Of a stretch of 44,360 bases of DNA, positions 6,512 through 14,075 are shown in pieces. Each line of letters begins with the position of its first letter. Positions within the stretch are counted from its first letter, which is position 1. The notes beneath the pieces were generated by a model. That model was not told the origin of the DNA. It was given only the letters and a program-made list of their open reading frames with translations, and did not search any database. The stretch is from a virus, in the IMG/VR virus record IMGVR_UViG_3300031707_000043, positions 1 through 44,360 of that record; one strand, 5' to 3'. The translations under genes were made by a program, and so were the position numbers.

Positions 6512-7213
6512 ATGAAAATACAAAAATCGAAATTCTTAAAATTATTGACAAAGATACACTGTAATGGGTTAATACACGAGGGCATCATAAACTTTGAGCC
6601 TAAGCAAATCAGCTGCCTTGTCAAAGAAACAAGCAATATTGGTATGGCATCAGTGAAAGCACCAACATCACTGGCAACAGAATATGAAGCATTTGGTGAA
6701 ATAGGCGTCACTAACTTTGGCGACCTTATCAAGCTGGTATCAAGATTCAACGAGGCAATCGAGATAACAAAGCATGAAAACCTGTTGGTCTTGAAAGATG
6801 CTAAAAAAGAGCTAGAGCTTGTGTTGCCAGACCCAGAGTATTTGAGGGGAGAAATCAGTATGGACAAGATTATGACAGTGGTATTCCCTGTTGATATAGA
6901 CGTTGAAAGCTCTGTATTTAAAGACAGTGTTGTCAATGCTGAAATCTTAAAGTGTGGCACAATGTTTATCAACATAAATAACAATATTCTAGCAGTAACC
7001 ACTGGTGACGACAACAAGTTTACTGAAAAATTGTCAGTTGTAGCACCAAATCAGAAAAGCAAGTATGGTGACCTTTTGAAACATATTGTTGTCGGCTGCC
7101 CTGAGAGAATACACATTAAATTTGGACAAGATTTGCCAATCATGGTAAGTTATGTCGATGAGGAAGTCAGTGCGTTGTATGTTGTTGCACCATTGGCAAT
7201 AACGGAGGAATAA
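6512..7213 (+). CDS. PCNA-like DNA sliding clamp
   Basis: 233 residues, close to the usual PCNA/T4 gp45 length. The C-terminal part (IKFGQDLPIMVSY...YVVAPLA) matches the end of the second clamp domain, where PCNA has L-x-F-G-x-D-x-P and ends Y-h-h-AP. The two-fold beta pattern fits a trimeric ring. It tethers the viral PolB and other partners to DNA. The start ATG follows GATGAGGTAAC. It is followed at once by a zinc-finger gene, the loader ATPase and a gp62-like subunit, a coherent clamp-loading operon. Confidence 0.85.
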   Translation: MKIQKSKFLKLLTKIHCNGLIHEGIINFEPKQISCLVKETSNIGMASVKAPTSLATEYEAFGEIGVTNFGDLIKLVSRFNEAIEITKHENLLVLKDAKKELELVLPDPEYLRGEISMDKIMTVVFPVDIDVESSVFKDSVVNAEILKCGTMFININNNILAVTTGDDNKFTEKLSVVAPNQKSKYGDLLKHIVVGCPERIHIKFGQDLPIMVSYVDEEVSALYVVAPLAITEE

Positions 7214-7214
7214 A

Positions 7215-7382
7215 ATGAACTGCGAAACTTGCAAGGATGAGAAACAAGTACAATGTGATAATTGTAGTGGTGTTGGTGAGGAAGAGTGCACACAATGTGG
7301 CACGATGGTTGAGTGCTCAAATTGTGATGGCACAGGGCAGGTTGATTGCCCAGACTGTGGTGATATTGATGTCATTGACTAA
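7215..7382 (+). CDS. DnaJ-type cysteine-rich zinc-finger mini-protein
   Basis: 55 residues starting MNCETCKDEKQ with about five CxxC pairs: CETC, CDNCSGVG, CTQC, CSNCDGTG, CPDC. CxxCxGxG is the signature of the DnaJ/HSP40 zinc domain, which binds unfolded chains, but the J-domain is absent. GGAGGAATAAA precedes the ATG, and the stop is 14 nt inside the loader gene. Small CxxCxGxG proteins are common in phages. A role as a chaperone for clamp-loader assembly is possible but unproven. Confidence 0.85.
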   Translation: MNCETCKDEKQVQCDNCSGVGEEECTQCGTMVECSNCDGTGQVDCPDCGDIDVID

Positions 7383-8262
7383 GGAATCATGGATTGAAAA
7401 ATATAGACCTAAGATGTTTGATGAATACGTTGGTCAAGATACAGAAGTCATCAGAAAGATGCTTAAAACACCAAGAGAAATGCCACATTTACTCTTTGTT
7501 GGCAAGACACCAGGAACAGGTAAAACAAGCCTCGCAAAGATTATTGTCAAAGAGCTTGGAGCAGACAGCATAACAATTAATTCATCGAAAGACCGAACAC
7601 TTGAGGTCATTAGAGAAAAGATTGTCAAGTTCAGCAGCTCTATGTCTAGCAAAAGAGGTATACCAAGAGTGGTCATCATGGATGAAATTGACGGCATGCC
7701 CAAGATGTCGCAAGAGAGCCTAAGAAATGTCATGGAGGAATTCAGTGCTGGGTGTAAGTTTATACTTACTGGGAACAACATAGCTAAAATTCACACCGCA
7801 ATCCAATCTAGGTGCGTAAAGATTGATTTTAAATCTCCTCCCAAGGACTTAATTGCCCAAAGGTTGAAGTTTGTTATAACGCAGGAAAAATTGGTAATAG
7901 AGCAAACTGCCATAGATATGATTATTGCAAACAACTATCCATCTATGCGTAACATGATTGGTGAGTTACAACTCTTGTCACTAAGACACAAAGAGATAAA
8001 AGCAGAGCATATTGTCAAGGCTCAGAACAAGGAGCAACAAATATGGGCACTAATTAAAGCCAAAAAAGTACACGATGTGAGAAAACTTGTCATTGAAGAG
8101 GGCTTGAATGTTGAAGAGCTTGTCAATGCTCTTTTCGTCATTGAAGAGCACAGCCCAGCAGTGATTAAGGTCTTTGCTCTATATGCATACAGGCTTGCAG
8201 TTGGTGCTGACCCAGAAATAACATTTGCAGGATTGGCAACAGAACTTGGTGAGGTGTTGTGA
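7369..8262 (+). CDS. RFC small-subunit/T4 gp44-like clamp loader ATPase
   Basis: 297 residues. SWIEKYRPKMFDEYVGQ opens the protein as in RFC and gp44. Walker A GKTPGTGKTS is near 44-53, Walker B IMDEID near 103-108, sensor 1 LTGNN near 132, and arginine finger SRC near 147. A helical collar region follows. It loads the neighbouring PCNA-like ring on DNA. ATG 7369 is chosen because GGTGAT lies 5-6 nt upstream and because everything upstream is another frame of the zinc-finger gene; the open frame before it lacks family residues. Confidence 0.92.
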   Translation: MSLTKESWIEKYRPKMFDEYVGQDTEVIRKMLKTPREMPHLLFVGKTPGTGKTSLAKIIVKELGADSITINSSKDRTLEVIREKIVKFSSSMSSKRGIPRVVIMDEIDGMPKMSQESLRNVMEEFSAGCKFILTGNNIAKIHTAIQSRCVKIDFKSPPKDLIAQRLKFVITQEKLVIEQTAIDMIIANNYPSMRNMIGELQLLSLRHKEIKAEHIVKAQNKEQQIWALIKAKKVHDVRKLVIEEGLNVEELVNALFVIEEHSPAVIKVFALYAYRLAVGADPEITFAGLATELGEVL

Positions 8263-8263
8263 A

Positions 8264-8389
8264 ATGGATTGGACTGATTTATGGCTCTTAACACAAATAA
8301 CATTTTATTGTCTAATGTACGCATCTATTATTGCATTTTATACATTTGTAATAGTTTGCATCGTGCATTTTGGCATAAAGTATTGGTGA
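8264..8389 (+). CDS. Small single-pass membrane protein (41 aa)
   Basis: MDWTDLWLLTQITFYCLMYA is followed by a continuous hydrophobic stretch to VIVCIVHFGIKYW, one or two membrane spans. GAGGTG (8251-8256) is 8 nt upstream. The terminal Trp codon and TGA form the GGTGAT ribosome binding site of the next gene. A membrane mini-protein inside a clamp-loader operon is odd; it might anchor replication at the membrane or be unrelated. Confidence 0.6.
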   Translation: MDWTDLWLLTQITFYCLMYASIIAFYTFVIVCIVHFGIKYW

Positions 8390-8393
8390 TAAA

Positions 8394-8834
8394 ATGAGCT
8401 TTGAAGCATTGAACACGTTGTTCTATAAAGATGGCAAAGAGGTTGAGGATTTTCAACCATTCCTTGTCAATAGGTTTGTCAGCTTTATAGACTTACCTGT
8501 GGCAGAGTATTTGAATGCGTATACATTCCAACTTGACACAGACGTTCAGTTTAAATTGTTTGATAGTGTCATAAAAAAGGGCAAAGTGCCATTTTATCGG
8601 TACATCAAAAAGGTTGAACCAAAAGAACTCGAGCTGCAGTTTTTGTACGATAACATCAGAAAGTATTACAATATGTCTGACAAGGATTTCGCAGCCAATG
8701 TCAAGATATATGAAGAACTATTTAAAGACAAGGGAGTGATGGAACAATATTTCAGGTTTTTTGGTGTAGACCGAAAACGATTTGATGAATATGGTTTCAC
8801 ATTTAATAAGATAAAAAAGCAAACTTGGTGGTAA
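8394..8834 (+). CDS. Phage clamp loader A subunit (T4 gp62-like)
   Basis: 146 residues. FQPFLVNRFVSFIDLPVAEY, then LDTDVQFKLFDSVIKKGKVP and RYIKK, follows the phage clamp-loader A family (PFIVNRxxSYF...ANxMN...LDxxxQYDFLxxxIRKRKRFxKW). In T4, gp62 joins four gp44 subunits to form the loader. Here it follows the gp44/RFC-like gene, as in T4. It ends in TWW; these codons also form the GGTGG ribosome binding site of the next gene. GGTGAT lies 4 nt before its ATG. Confidence 0.75.
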   Translation: MSFEALNTLFYKDGKEVEDFQPFLVNRFVSFIDLPVAEYLNAYTFQLDTDVQFKLFDSVIKKGKVPFYRYIKKVEPKELELQFLYDNIRKYYNMSDKDFAANVKIYEELFKDKGVMEQYFRFFGVDRKRFDEYGFTFNKIKKQTWW

Positions 8835-8836
8835 AT

Positions 8837-9319
8837 ATGAATGAATTTTTTGGCAATACATCGATAGATTTTAAACAAAAGCAATATGAAAAAATAAAGG
8901 CTCAACTGATAGCAACAGGCACAGACCCAAAGGTTGCAGAGTACAAAGCAAAGGAAAAAATATTTACTCCTGACAAGCTCGAAAAAATCTACATCAAGAC
9001 CGAAGTTGAGAACAACAATGTTACATTCTATTTCAAGAACAAAGATGACCTTGAGCTTGTCTGTAAACACTTCAAATTGAGTGGTTATAACGGCTACAAC
9101 ACTGACAAGGTTGAGTTGTTAGTAAGTCTGTTGAAGTCTTATGAAAAAGGCACATTGACAGGCAGCTCTAAGGTTATCAACGCATTTGAGGGTGTACACC
9201 TTGAATCTAGAGATGATGTTGTTGATGAGCCTGAAACAGAGCCTGTTGAAGACTATGCCGAAATAGAGCCTGTGCCAATACAAAAACCTGTGATGCCGTC
9301 TGATGGGAAGTGGTTTTAA
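8837..9319 (+). CDS. Hypothetical protein with acidic tail and terminal WF
   Basis: 160 residues from ATG 8837, preceded by GGTGG at 8827-8831. The N-terminus is Lys/Gln-rich and helical. The centre VTFYFKNKDDLELVCKHFKLSG looks like a small alpha/beta unit. The last 45 residues are acidic and Pro-rich (DEPETEPVEDYAEIEP) and end SDGKWF. A disordered acidic tail with a terminal aromatic pair could dock on the viral clamp. Not recognised; position before the radical SAM gene hints at a link to DNA modification or repair. Confidence 0.6.
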   Translation: MNEFFGNTSIDFKQKQYEKIKAQLIATGTDPKVAEYKAKEKIFTPDKLEKIYIKTEVENNNVTFYFKNKDDLELVCKHFKLSGYNGYNTDKVELLVSLLKSYEKGTLTGSSKVINAFEGVHLESRDDVVDEPETEPVEDYAEIEPVPIQKPVMPSDGKWF

Positions 9320-10722
9320 TGGCAAATATAACAGATGTGGCATTACAATTTGTCAACAATAACAAGAGCATGGAGTGTGACAAGGATTTTTACAGCTCAC
9401 CAAGGATATCAAGTGAGTTTCCAGATTGCGCATTGCCGTTGACGTATGACGGCTACTCATACTGCAGTTTCGGATGTTTATATTGCTTCAGTTATAACTT
9501 TAAGACCAACAACCCTAGTCACGCAGGCAATCTTAAATTGAAGTCAACTAATGTCAAGCACGTGATAGATTTGTTTGAGGGTAAATCACCAAACAATCCA
9601 TATTACAAGCATTTCTTGTCAAAGAGATTTGTATTCCACATTGGTGGTATGGCTGACATATATTGCAACTTTGAAAAGAAAAACAAGAAACAACTGCCAC
9701 TGATTCAGTATTTAGCTGACAAGAAATATCCAACAAAAATATCAACAAAGGGAGATATTATGTCATTCCCTGAGCATAAGCAAATTTACGAGAAATTTGC
9801 TCACAACAAAAACTTCGCATTTCAATACAGCATCATAACCAGTGATGAAGAAATAGCAAAACAACTAGAGATTGGAGTGCCAACAGTAGCCAAGAGATTT
9901 GAAAACCTTAAATGGTTGGCAGGTCTTGGTTATTATACTGCATTAAGATTGCGACCATTCATTATTGGTATTAGTGACAAAAACTTGCAACAAACGTTGC
10001 AAGCAGCAAAGGACAGTGGTATAAAAGCCGTATCAATGGAGTTCTTTGCACAGGATATGCGATGCAATGAGGGTATGGAAATCAGGTATGGTGAGATTAA
10101 TCGCCTGACAGGTTTCAATATGACAAAGTTCTTGAGAGCAACGTCACCAATGGAACGTGGTACATACAGACGTAGCAACAGGGATGTCAAAGAGGAGTAT
10201 GTCAAGCAAGTTTATATTTTTTGTAAAAAGAACAACATACTGTTTAGTTGCTCTGACCCAGATTTTAAAGAGCTTAATGGCTCGAGCTGTTGTTGTGGTC
10301 TGCCAGACTTAAAAGACAATACATACAATCCAGAGTTGTCAAACTTCAGCAAAAACCAACTAACACACAAACTAAGATTGATGGGTGAGGTATACAGAAA
10401 AACTGGTGAAAAGCAACAAGTACGATTCAGTGAGATGTTTGATGACCCAGATTTCTTGGGCTTTTGGGATGACAATAAACTGATGAGTGATTCAGTTTTA
10501 AAGAGCCAGTGGCAAGCAGGTAAGGTACAAACACACAGCTACAAAAAGAGCTATCGTGATTTGTGGAACAACATAGAGAGCCCAAAAAATCCATTCAATT
10601 ATTTCCACGGAAAACTTTTTCCGTTGAAAAAAGATGAAAACGGAGACATTGTGTATGAATACAGACCTACTGGTTATGAAGAGAGATGGAAAAAAGAGGG
10701 TGTTTTTGATGATAAACAATAA
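9319..10722 (+). CDS. Radical SAM enzyme, spore-photoproduct-lyase-like (COG1533 type)
   Basis: 467 residues. YSYCSFGCLYCFSYNF holds the [4Fe-4S]-binding CxxxCxxC (Cys49, Cys53, Cys56). KISTKGD near 143 and the LAGLGYYTALRLRPFIIGI stretch near 200-220 match the SplB/DNA-repair-photolyase family order. A CCC cluster near 324 could bind a second cluster. ATG 9319 overlaps the previous stop (TAATG). In SPL the radical repairs a thymine dimer; radical SAM enzymes also act in thymidine hypermodification of phage DNA. Followed by kinase, amidotransferase and transferase genes, a role in DNA-base modification is more likely than repair (inference). Confidence 0.8.
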   Translation: MANITDVALQFVNNNKSMECDKDFYSSPRISSEFPDCALPLTYDGYSYCSFGCLYCFSYNFKTNNPSHAGNLKLKSTNVKHVIDLFEGKSPNNPYYKHFLSKRFVFHIGGMADIYCNFEKKNKKQLPLIQYLADKKYPTKISTKGDIMSFPEHKQIYEKFAHNKNFAFQYSIITSDEEIAKQLEIGVPTVAKRFENLKWLAGLGYYTALRLRPFIIGISDKNLQQTLQAAKDSGIKAVSMEFFAQDMRCNEGMEIRYGEINRLTGFNMTKFLRATSPMERGTYRRSNRDVKEEYVKQVYIFCKKNNILFSCSDPDFKELNGSSCCCGLPDLKDNTYNPELSNFSKNQLTHKLRLMGEVYRKTGEKQQVRFSEMFDDPDFLGFWDDNKLMSDSVLKSQWQAGKVQTHSYKKSYRDLWNNIESPKNPFNYFHGKLFPLKKDENGDIVYEYRPTGYEERWKKEGVFDDKQ

Positions 10723-11368
10723 AGGCTCAAATAATCCATTTTTTGGCAAACATCATACCAAAGAAGTGAGAGAAATAATATCAAAACGCTTTAAGGGTAA
10801 ACATTTGAGTGAGCAACATAAACGACATATCAGTGCAGGCAATAGGGGCAATTTAAAATTGATGCAATCACTCAAAGGTCAAAGACATTCAATAGCAACA
10901 GAATTTAAAAAAGGTGATAAATTGTCTGAAGAGCATAAGAAAAAATTATTGGCTTGTCATTTGGGTAAACATATATCAGAACGACATAAACAAATTTTGA
11001 AAAATGCAAGATTGAAAACAATTTTACCTGTTAAGGATACAAAGATTGAGATGAAAATTCAAACTTTTTTGCAACAATCGAACATCATATTTTTAACCCA
11101 TAGATATATGCGTATACCTCATGCATACCAATGTGATATATTTATACCATCTTTAAATATGGTTATTGAATGTGATGGAGATTATTGGCATGGAAATAAT
11201 CAAATGTTCTCAGACGACGAATTGACTGAAAAAATTATAAACCATAGACGTATAGACGATTTAAGAACTATTGAATTGACAAATAAAGGATACAAAGTAA
11301 TGAGGTTGTGGGAACATGATATAAAATGTATGACATTAGAACAATTCAAAGAGGGGGTATTTAAATGA
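10709..11368 (+). CDS. Homing endonuclease 1 (NUMOD3 + Vsr-like nuclease)
   Basis: 219 residues. NNPFFGKHHTKEVREIISK and several H-x-x-x-h repeats up to about 115 are NUMOD3 DNA-binding units. The C-terminal half holds VIECDGDYWHG near 152-162 and KVMRLWEHDI, the Vsr/EDxHD nuclease fold seen in free-standing phage homing enzymes. Its ATG overlaps the radical SAM stop by 14 nt and its end overlaps the kinase ATG by ATGA, so it entered without breaking either gene. An earlier in-frame ATG at 10634 would encode no family residues. It is a paralogue of the gene at 12449. Confidence 0.85.
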   Translation: MINNKGSNNPFFGKHHTKEVREIISKRFKGKHLSEQHKRHISAGNRGNLKLMQSLKGQRHSIATEFKKGDKLSEEHKKKLLACHLGKHISERHKQILKNARLKTILPVKDTKIEMKIQTFLQQSNIIFLTHRYMRIPHAYQCDIFIPSLNMVIECDGDYWHGNNQMFSDDELTEKIINHRRIDDLRTIELTNKGYKVMRLWEHDIKCMTLEQFKEGVFK

Positions 11369-11859
11369 AACTCAAAGTATATCTTGGTACCAGTGGTGCA
11401 GGTAAGACAACTCTCATTGAGAAAACGTATGACCTCACTGATATGAAGGATGTGACAATAAGTAACATGAGATGTTGTTCAGGTGGTCACAATCTGTTTA
11501 TTGGGTGGTATAAAATCGCTGCTAGATGCCGTGGGTGCGATACACTTAGCATGACAATAATTGATGAGCTTATCAAATTCCTTGACAAGCAGATTAAAGA
11601 CAATGTCTTTGAAACCATTGTCATGGACGGCGACAGAGTGAACAACATGAAGATGTTGTTGTTCCTAGAGCAACATAAAGACAAAGTTGAGATTATTTTT
11701 GTCAATACGAGCCTCGATACCATATACAAACGCAGACCTGATTGCAATAAAGTTTTTATACAGACAACACAGACCAAAACACACAACATGATATCAGAGT
11801 ACAAAAAGCGAGGCTTTAAAGTGACAACAATAGATGAAGAAAAACAGGGGTGGTTTTAA
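11365..11859 (+). CDS. P-loop kinase resembling phage 5-hmdU DNA kinase
   Basis: 164 residues. Walker A GTSGAGKTT at 8-16, then GWYKIAARCRGCDTLSM at about 47-63. The G-x-Y...C-x-GCD-x-h-S block is characteristic of the phage 5-hydroxymethyl-dU DNA kinase family. A Walker-B-like IVMDGD lies near 85-90. In thymidine-hypermodifying phages this kinase phosphorylates 5-hmdU in DNA to activate it for amino acid transfer. The next gene but two is an amino acid:DNA transferase-like protein, which supports the pathway. It ends KQGWF, with the TGG TTT TAA codons forming the next gene's leader. Family recognised from memory of motifs. Confidence 0.7.
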   Translation: MKLKVYLGTSGAGKTTLIEKTYDLTDMKDVTISNMRCCSGGHNLFIGWYKIAARCRGCDTLSMTIIDELIKFLDKQIKDNVFETIVMDGDRVNNMKMLLFLEQHKDKVEIIFVNTSLDTIYKRRPDCNKVFIQTTQTKTHNMISEYKKRGFKVTTIDEEKQGWF

Positions 11860-12452
11860 TGTGTGGAATACTTGGTGTTGTCATGAAACAATATGACCCA
11901 AAGATTTTGCACGTTATTAATCAACTCAAAATCAGAGGCACTCATGCATATGGTATAGCATATGTTGAATCAAATGAAATCAAAAGATGCAAATCAAATT
12001 GTATAGAATTTGTATGCGCACAAATAGATAGATTAAAATTGACAACATTTATTTTCCACAACAGATACTCAACCAGTGGTGACTACAAAGATGACAATAA
12101 TAATCAACCAATCATTGTTGGTGATACAGCTATGGTGTTTAATGGCGTCATCTCGATGAAAACCAAGCCTGAGATGGAGCAAGAGTTTGACATCAAGATG
12201 TCAACTGATAATGACGGCGAAATAATGCTGCTGAAACCAAATGAATTTTATAACCCCTCTGCCTCATTCGCAGGTGTGTTCCTTACCAAATCTAAGTGCT
12301 ACGGAGTGCGAAATAATAAACGTCCCATGTATTTATACCAAGATGAAAATCTTCAAATCCTAGTGTCTACAATTGATACTCTCAAAAGAGCTGGTTTTGA
12401 TTGCACTAAGGCTCGAATTGTGAAACCCTTTGAATTGGTGGTGTTAAAATGA
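11859..12452 (+). CDS. Class II glutamine amidotransferase (N-terminal nucleophile)
   Basis: 197 residues. MCGILGVV places the nucleophile Cys at position 2, exposed after Met removal. HNRYSTSG near 67-74 and NGVIS near 94 are the GATase II glutamine-binding and oxyanion motifs; TDNDGE near 115-120 matches the usual TDSxxE. No synthetase domain is attached, so it must supply ammonia from glutamine to a partner. ATG 11859 (not the GTG at 11850) is required for Cys2. It overlaps both neighbours. In this cluster it could amidate or aminate a DNA base adduct (inference). Confidence 0.85.
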   Translation: MCGILGVVMKQYDPKILHVINQLKIRGTHAYGIAYVESNEIKRCKSNCIEFVCAQIDRLKLTTFIFHNRYSTSGDYKDDNNNQPIIVGDTAMVFNGVISMKTKPEMEQEFDIKMSTDNDGEIMLLKPNEFYNPSASFAGVFLTKSKCYGVRNNKRPMYLYQDENLQILVSTIDTLKRAGFDCTKARIVKPFELVVLK

Positions 12453-13069
12453 CAATGAAAGACAAAAAACACTCTGAGTATACTAGGAGATTAATGTCAT
12501 TTCAACGAAAAGGTATACCACACTCCGAACAACATAACATCAACATATCAAAATCAAAGATTGGAAAAAAAATGCCAGAGAGTGTCAAAATAGCTTTATT
12601 GAAAGCCAATAAAGGAAAAATAGTATCAACAAAAACTCGAATGAAATTGTCAATAAGTCATATGCATAAAACTCCTTGGAATAAAGGATTAACAAATATT
12701 TTTTCTCATGAGGCACTTAATAAAATATCTGAGACATCAAAAAAATTAAGAAAAACCCAAGTGTTACCTGTCAAGGATACATCAATTGAAATAAAAATAC
12801 AAACATTTTTGCAGCAATTAAATATTTCTTTTCTTCCTCATAAACACATAAATATCAAACATTGTTTTCAATGTGATGTTTTTATAGAGCCTAATATCGT
12901 CATTGAATGTGATGGGGATTATTGGCATAATTATCCAAATGGTAATGACAAAGATGCTGTAAGAACAAAAGAGATGCAACAAATTGGTTTAAAAGTTATC
13001 AGATTATGGGAAAGAGATATAAATGCAATGAGTTTGAACGATTTTGTAATGGTGTTGAAAAATGGATAA
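12449..13069 (+). CDS. Homing endonuclease 2 (NUMOD3 + Vsr-like nuclease)
   Basis: 206 residues, a paralogue of the enzyme at 10709. Shared blocks are LPVKDT-x-IE-x-KIQTFLQQ, FQCDVFI (cf. YQCDIFI), IECDGDYWH near 151-159 and KVIRLWERDI. The N-terminal 110 residues carry NUMOD3-like repeats (HSEQHNINISKSKIGKKM). It sits between the amidotransferase and the transferase with ATGA-type overlap upstream and 8 nt overlap downstream. The pair brackets the kinase and amidotransferase genes. Confidence 0.85.
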   Translation: MTMKDKKHSEYTRRLMSFQRKGIPHSEQHNINISKSKIGKKMPESVKIALLKANKGKIVSTKTRMKLSISHMHKTPWNKGLTNIFSHEALNKISETSKKLRKTQVLPVKDTSIEIKIQTFLQQLNISFLPHKHINIKHCFQCDVFIEPNIVIECDGDYWHNYPNGNDKDAVRTKEMQQIGLKVIRLWERDINAMSLNDFVMVLKNG

Positions 13070-14075
13070 ACGTCAACAATTTAAAGATTTTTATAAAATG
13101 TTCAGGGAAAGTGGAGATTGTGACACTGCCTATCCGTGTATGAACTACATAGCAGATAGATTAGAACTCAACAAAGAACAGCGTTATTGGTTAACATTAT
13201 TGTATGGTTGTACATACTCAGCTCCGACAGCATACTACATTTTAAACGAGTTTCCAGACTTTGAGAATGTTGATGAAAACAGACTTCAACGATGGTGGAA
13301 CGACAACAAAGAAAAACTTTTATTTCAGACTGATAGAGCCAAAGTCAAGAACTTTGACAAGTTTGTTGCCATATTCAAATCATACAAGGCTCTGATAGGC
13401 AACAACACCCAAGAGGTTGTTTTTAAAAATATAGTTGGTTATGATAAAACTGCAAGATACAAAAATGTTTACAATTTTGCAATCAACATCTATTACTTTG
13501 GCAGATTCAGTTTATTTAACTATCTCGAGGCTTTGCATGAACTAACAGGTCTTGACATAGAGCCTGATACGTTAGATTTTAAAGAGGCTCACAGCTGCCG
13601 AGATGGTATGCTGTATGTGCTTGACATATACGAACTCAATACCGAGCAAGTTGTTGAAAGAGTTGGGTATGCACATCTTCAACAAGAGTTACTATCACTC
13701 CGAAGTGAACTTTCAACGGAATACCCTGACCTTGACGTCAACTTTTGGAACATAGAAACCTGCCTGTGTGCCTTTAAGAAGTTGTTTTGGGGTAAACGAT
13801 ACTTAGGATACTACATTGATAGGCAACAGGATGAAATCAGCATAATGCAACATAACGTGCCAGAGGGTGTTGATTGGTCTATCCTGTGGGATTTCCGTCA
13901 AGAGTTCTTTAATCCATATTGGCTTGGCGAGAACAATAAATGGTGTGGTGTGAGAAAAATGAGGCTGACACAATTCAAAACCACAGGCAGCCATTTCACG
14001 TATTTTGAAACTGCACCAACACTAAGATTTAAATATAAGGTCGTTTTTACTACAATAGGGGATGTATATGAATAA
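13062..14075 (+). CDS. Amino acid:DNA transferase-like protein (thymidine hypermodification family)
   Basis: 337 residues. NKEQRYWLTLLYGCTYSAPT, then AYYILNEFPDFENVD and RLQRWW (about 36-78), YFGRFSLFNYLEALHELTG (about 145-163), SCRDGM and WNIETCLCAFKKLFWGKRY (about 228-246) match the conserved helical phage family described as amino acid:DNA transferases, which attach glycine or serine to activated 5-hmdU in DNA. Length is typical. Its gene follows a kinase of the same pathway (one homing gene removed), so the pair supports each other. Family named from memory; a profile search would settle it. It overlaps the polymerase start by 8 nt. Confidence 0.65.
   Translation: MDKRQQFKDFYKMFRESGDCDTAYPCMNYIADRLELNKEQRYWLTLLYGCTYSAPTAYYILNEFPDFENVDENRLQRWWNDNKEKLLFQTDRAKVKNFDKFVAIFKSYKALIGNNTQEVVFKNIVGYDKTARYKNVYNFAINIYYFGRFSLFNYLEALHELTGLDIEPDTLDFKEAHSCRDGMLYVLDIYELNTEQVVERVGYAHLQQELLSLRSELSTEYPDLDVNFWNIETCLCAFKKLFWGKRYLGYYIDRQQDEISIMQHNVPEGVDWSILWDFRQEFFNPYWLGENNKWCGVRKMRLTQFKTTGSHFTYFETAPTLRFKYKVVFTTIGDVYE

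Noticed and set aside
7237-7368. Longer N-terminus of the RFC-like loader
   Set aside because: The sequence upstream of 7369 is an overlapping frame of the DnaJ-type zinc-finger gene. The RFC family starts at the SWIEKYRP region, right after ATG 7369.
9933-10205. Antisense and alternative-frame ORFs within real genes, for example this stretch inside the radical SAM gene
   Set aside because: They lack ribosome binding sites and family motifs, and lie wholly inside strongly supported genes in another frame.
10634-10708. N-terminal extension of the first homing endonuclease to an ATG at 10634
   Set aside because: The extra residues are a shadow of the radical SAM C-terminus. The ATG at 10709 has AGAGGG at good spacing and directly precedes the NUMOD3 motif.
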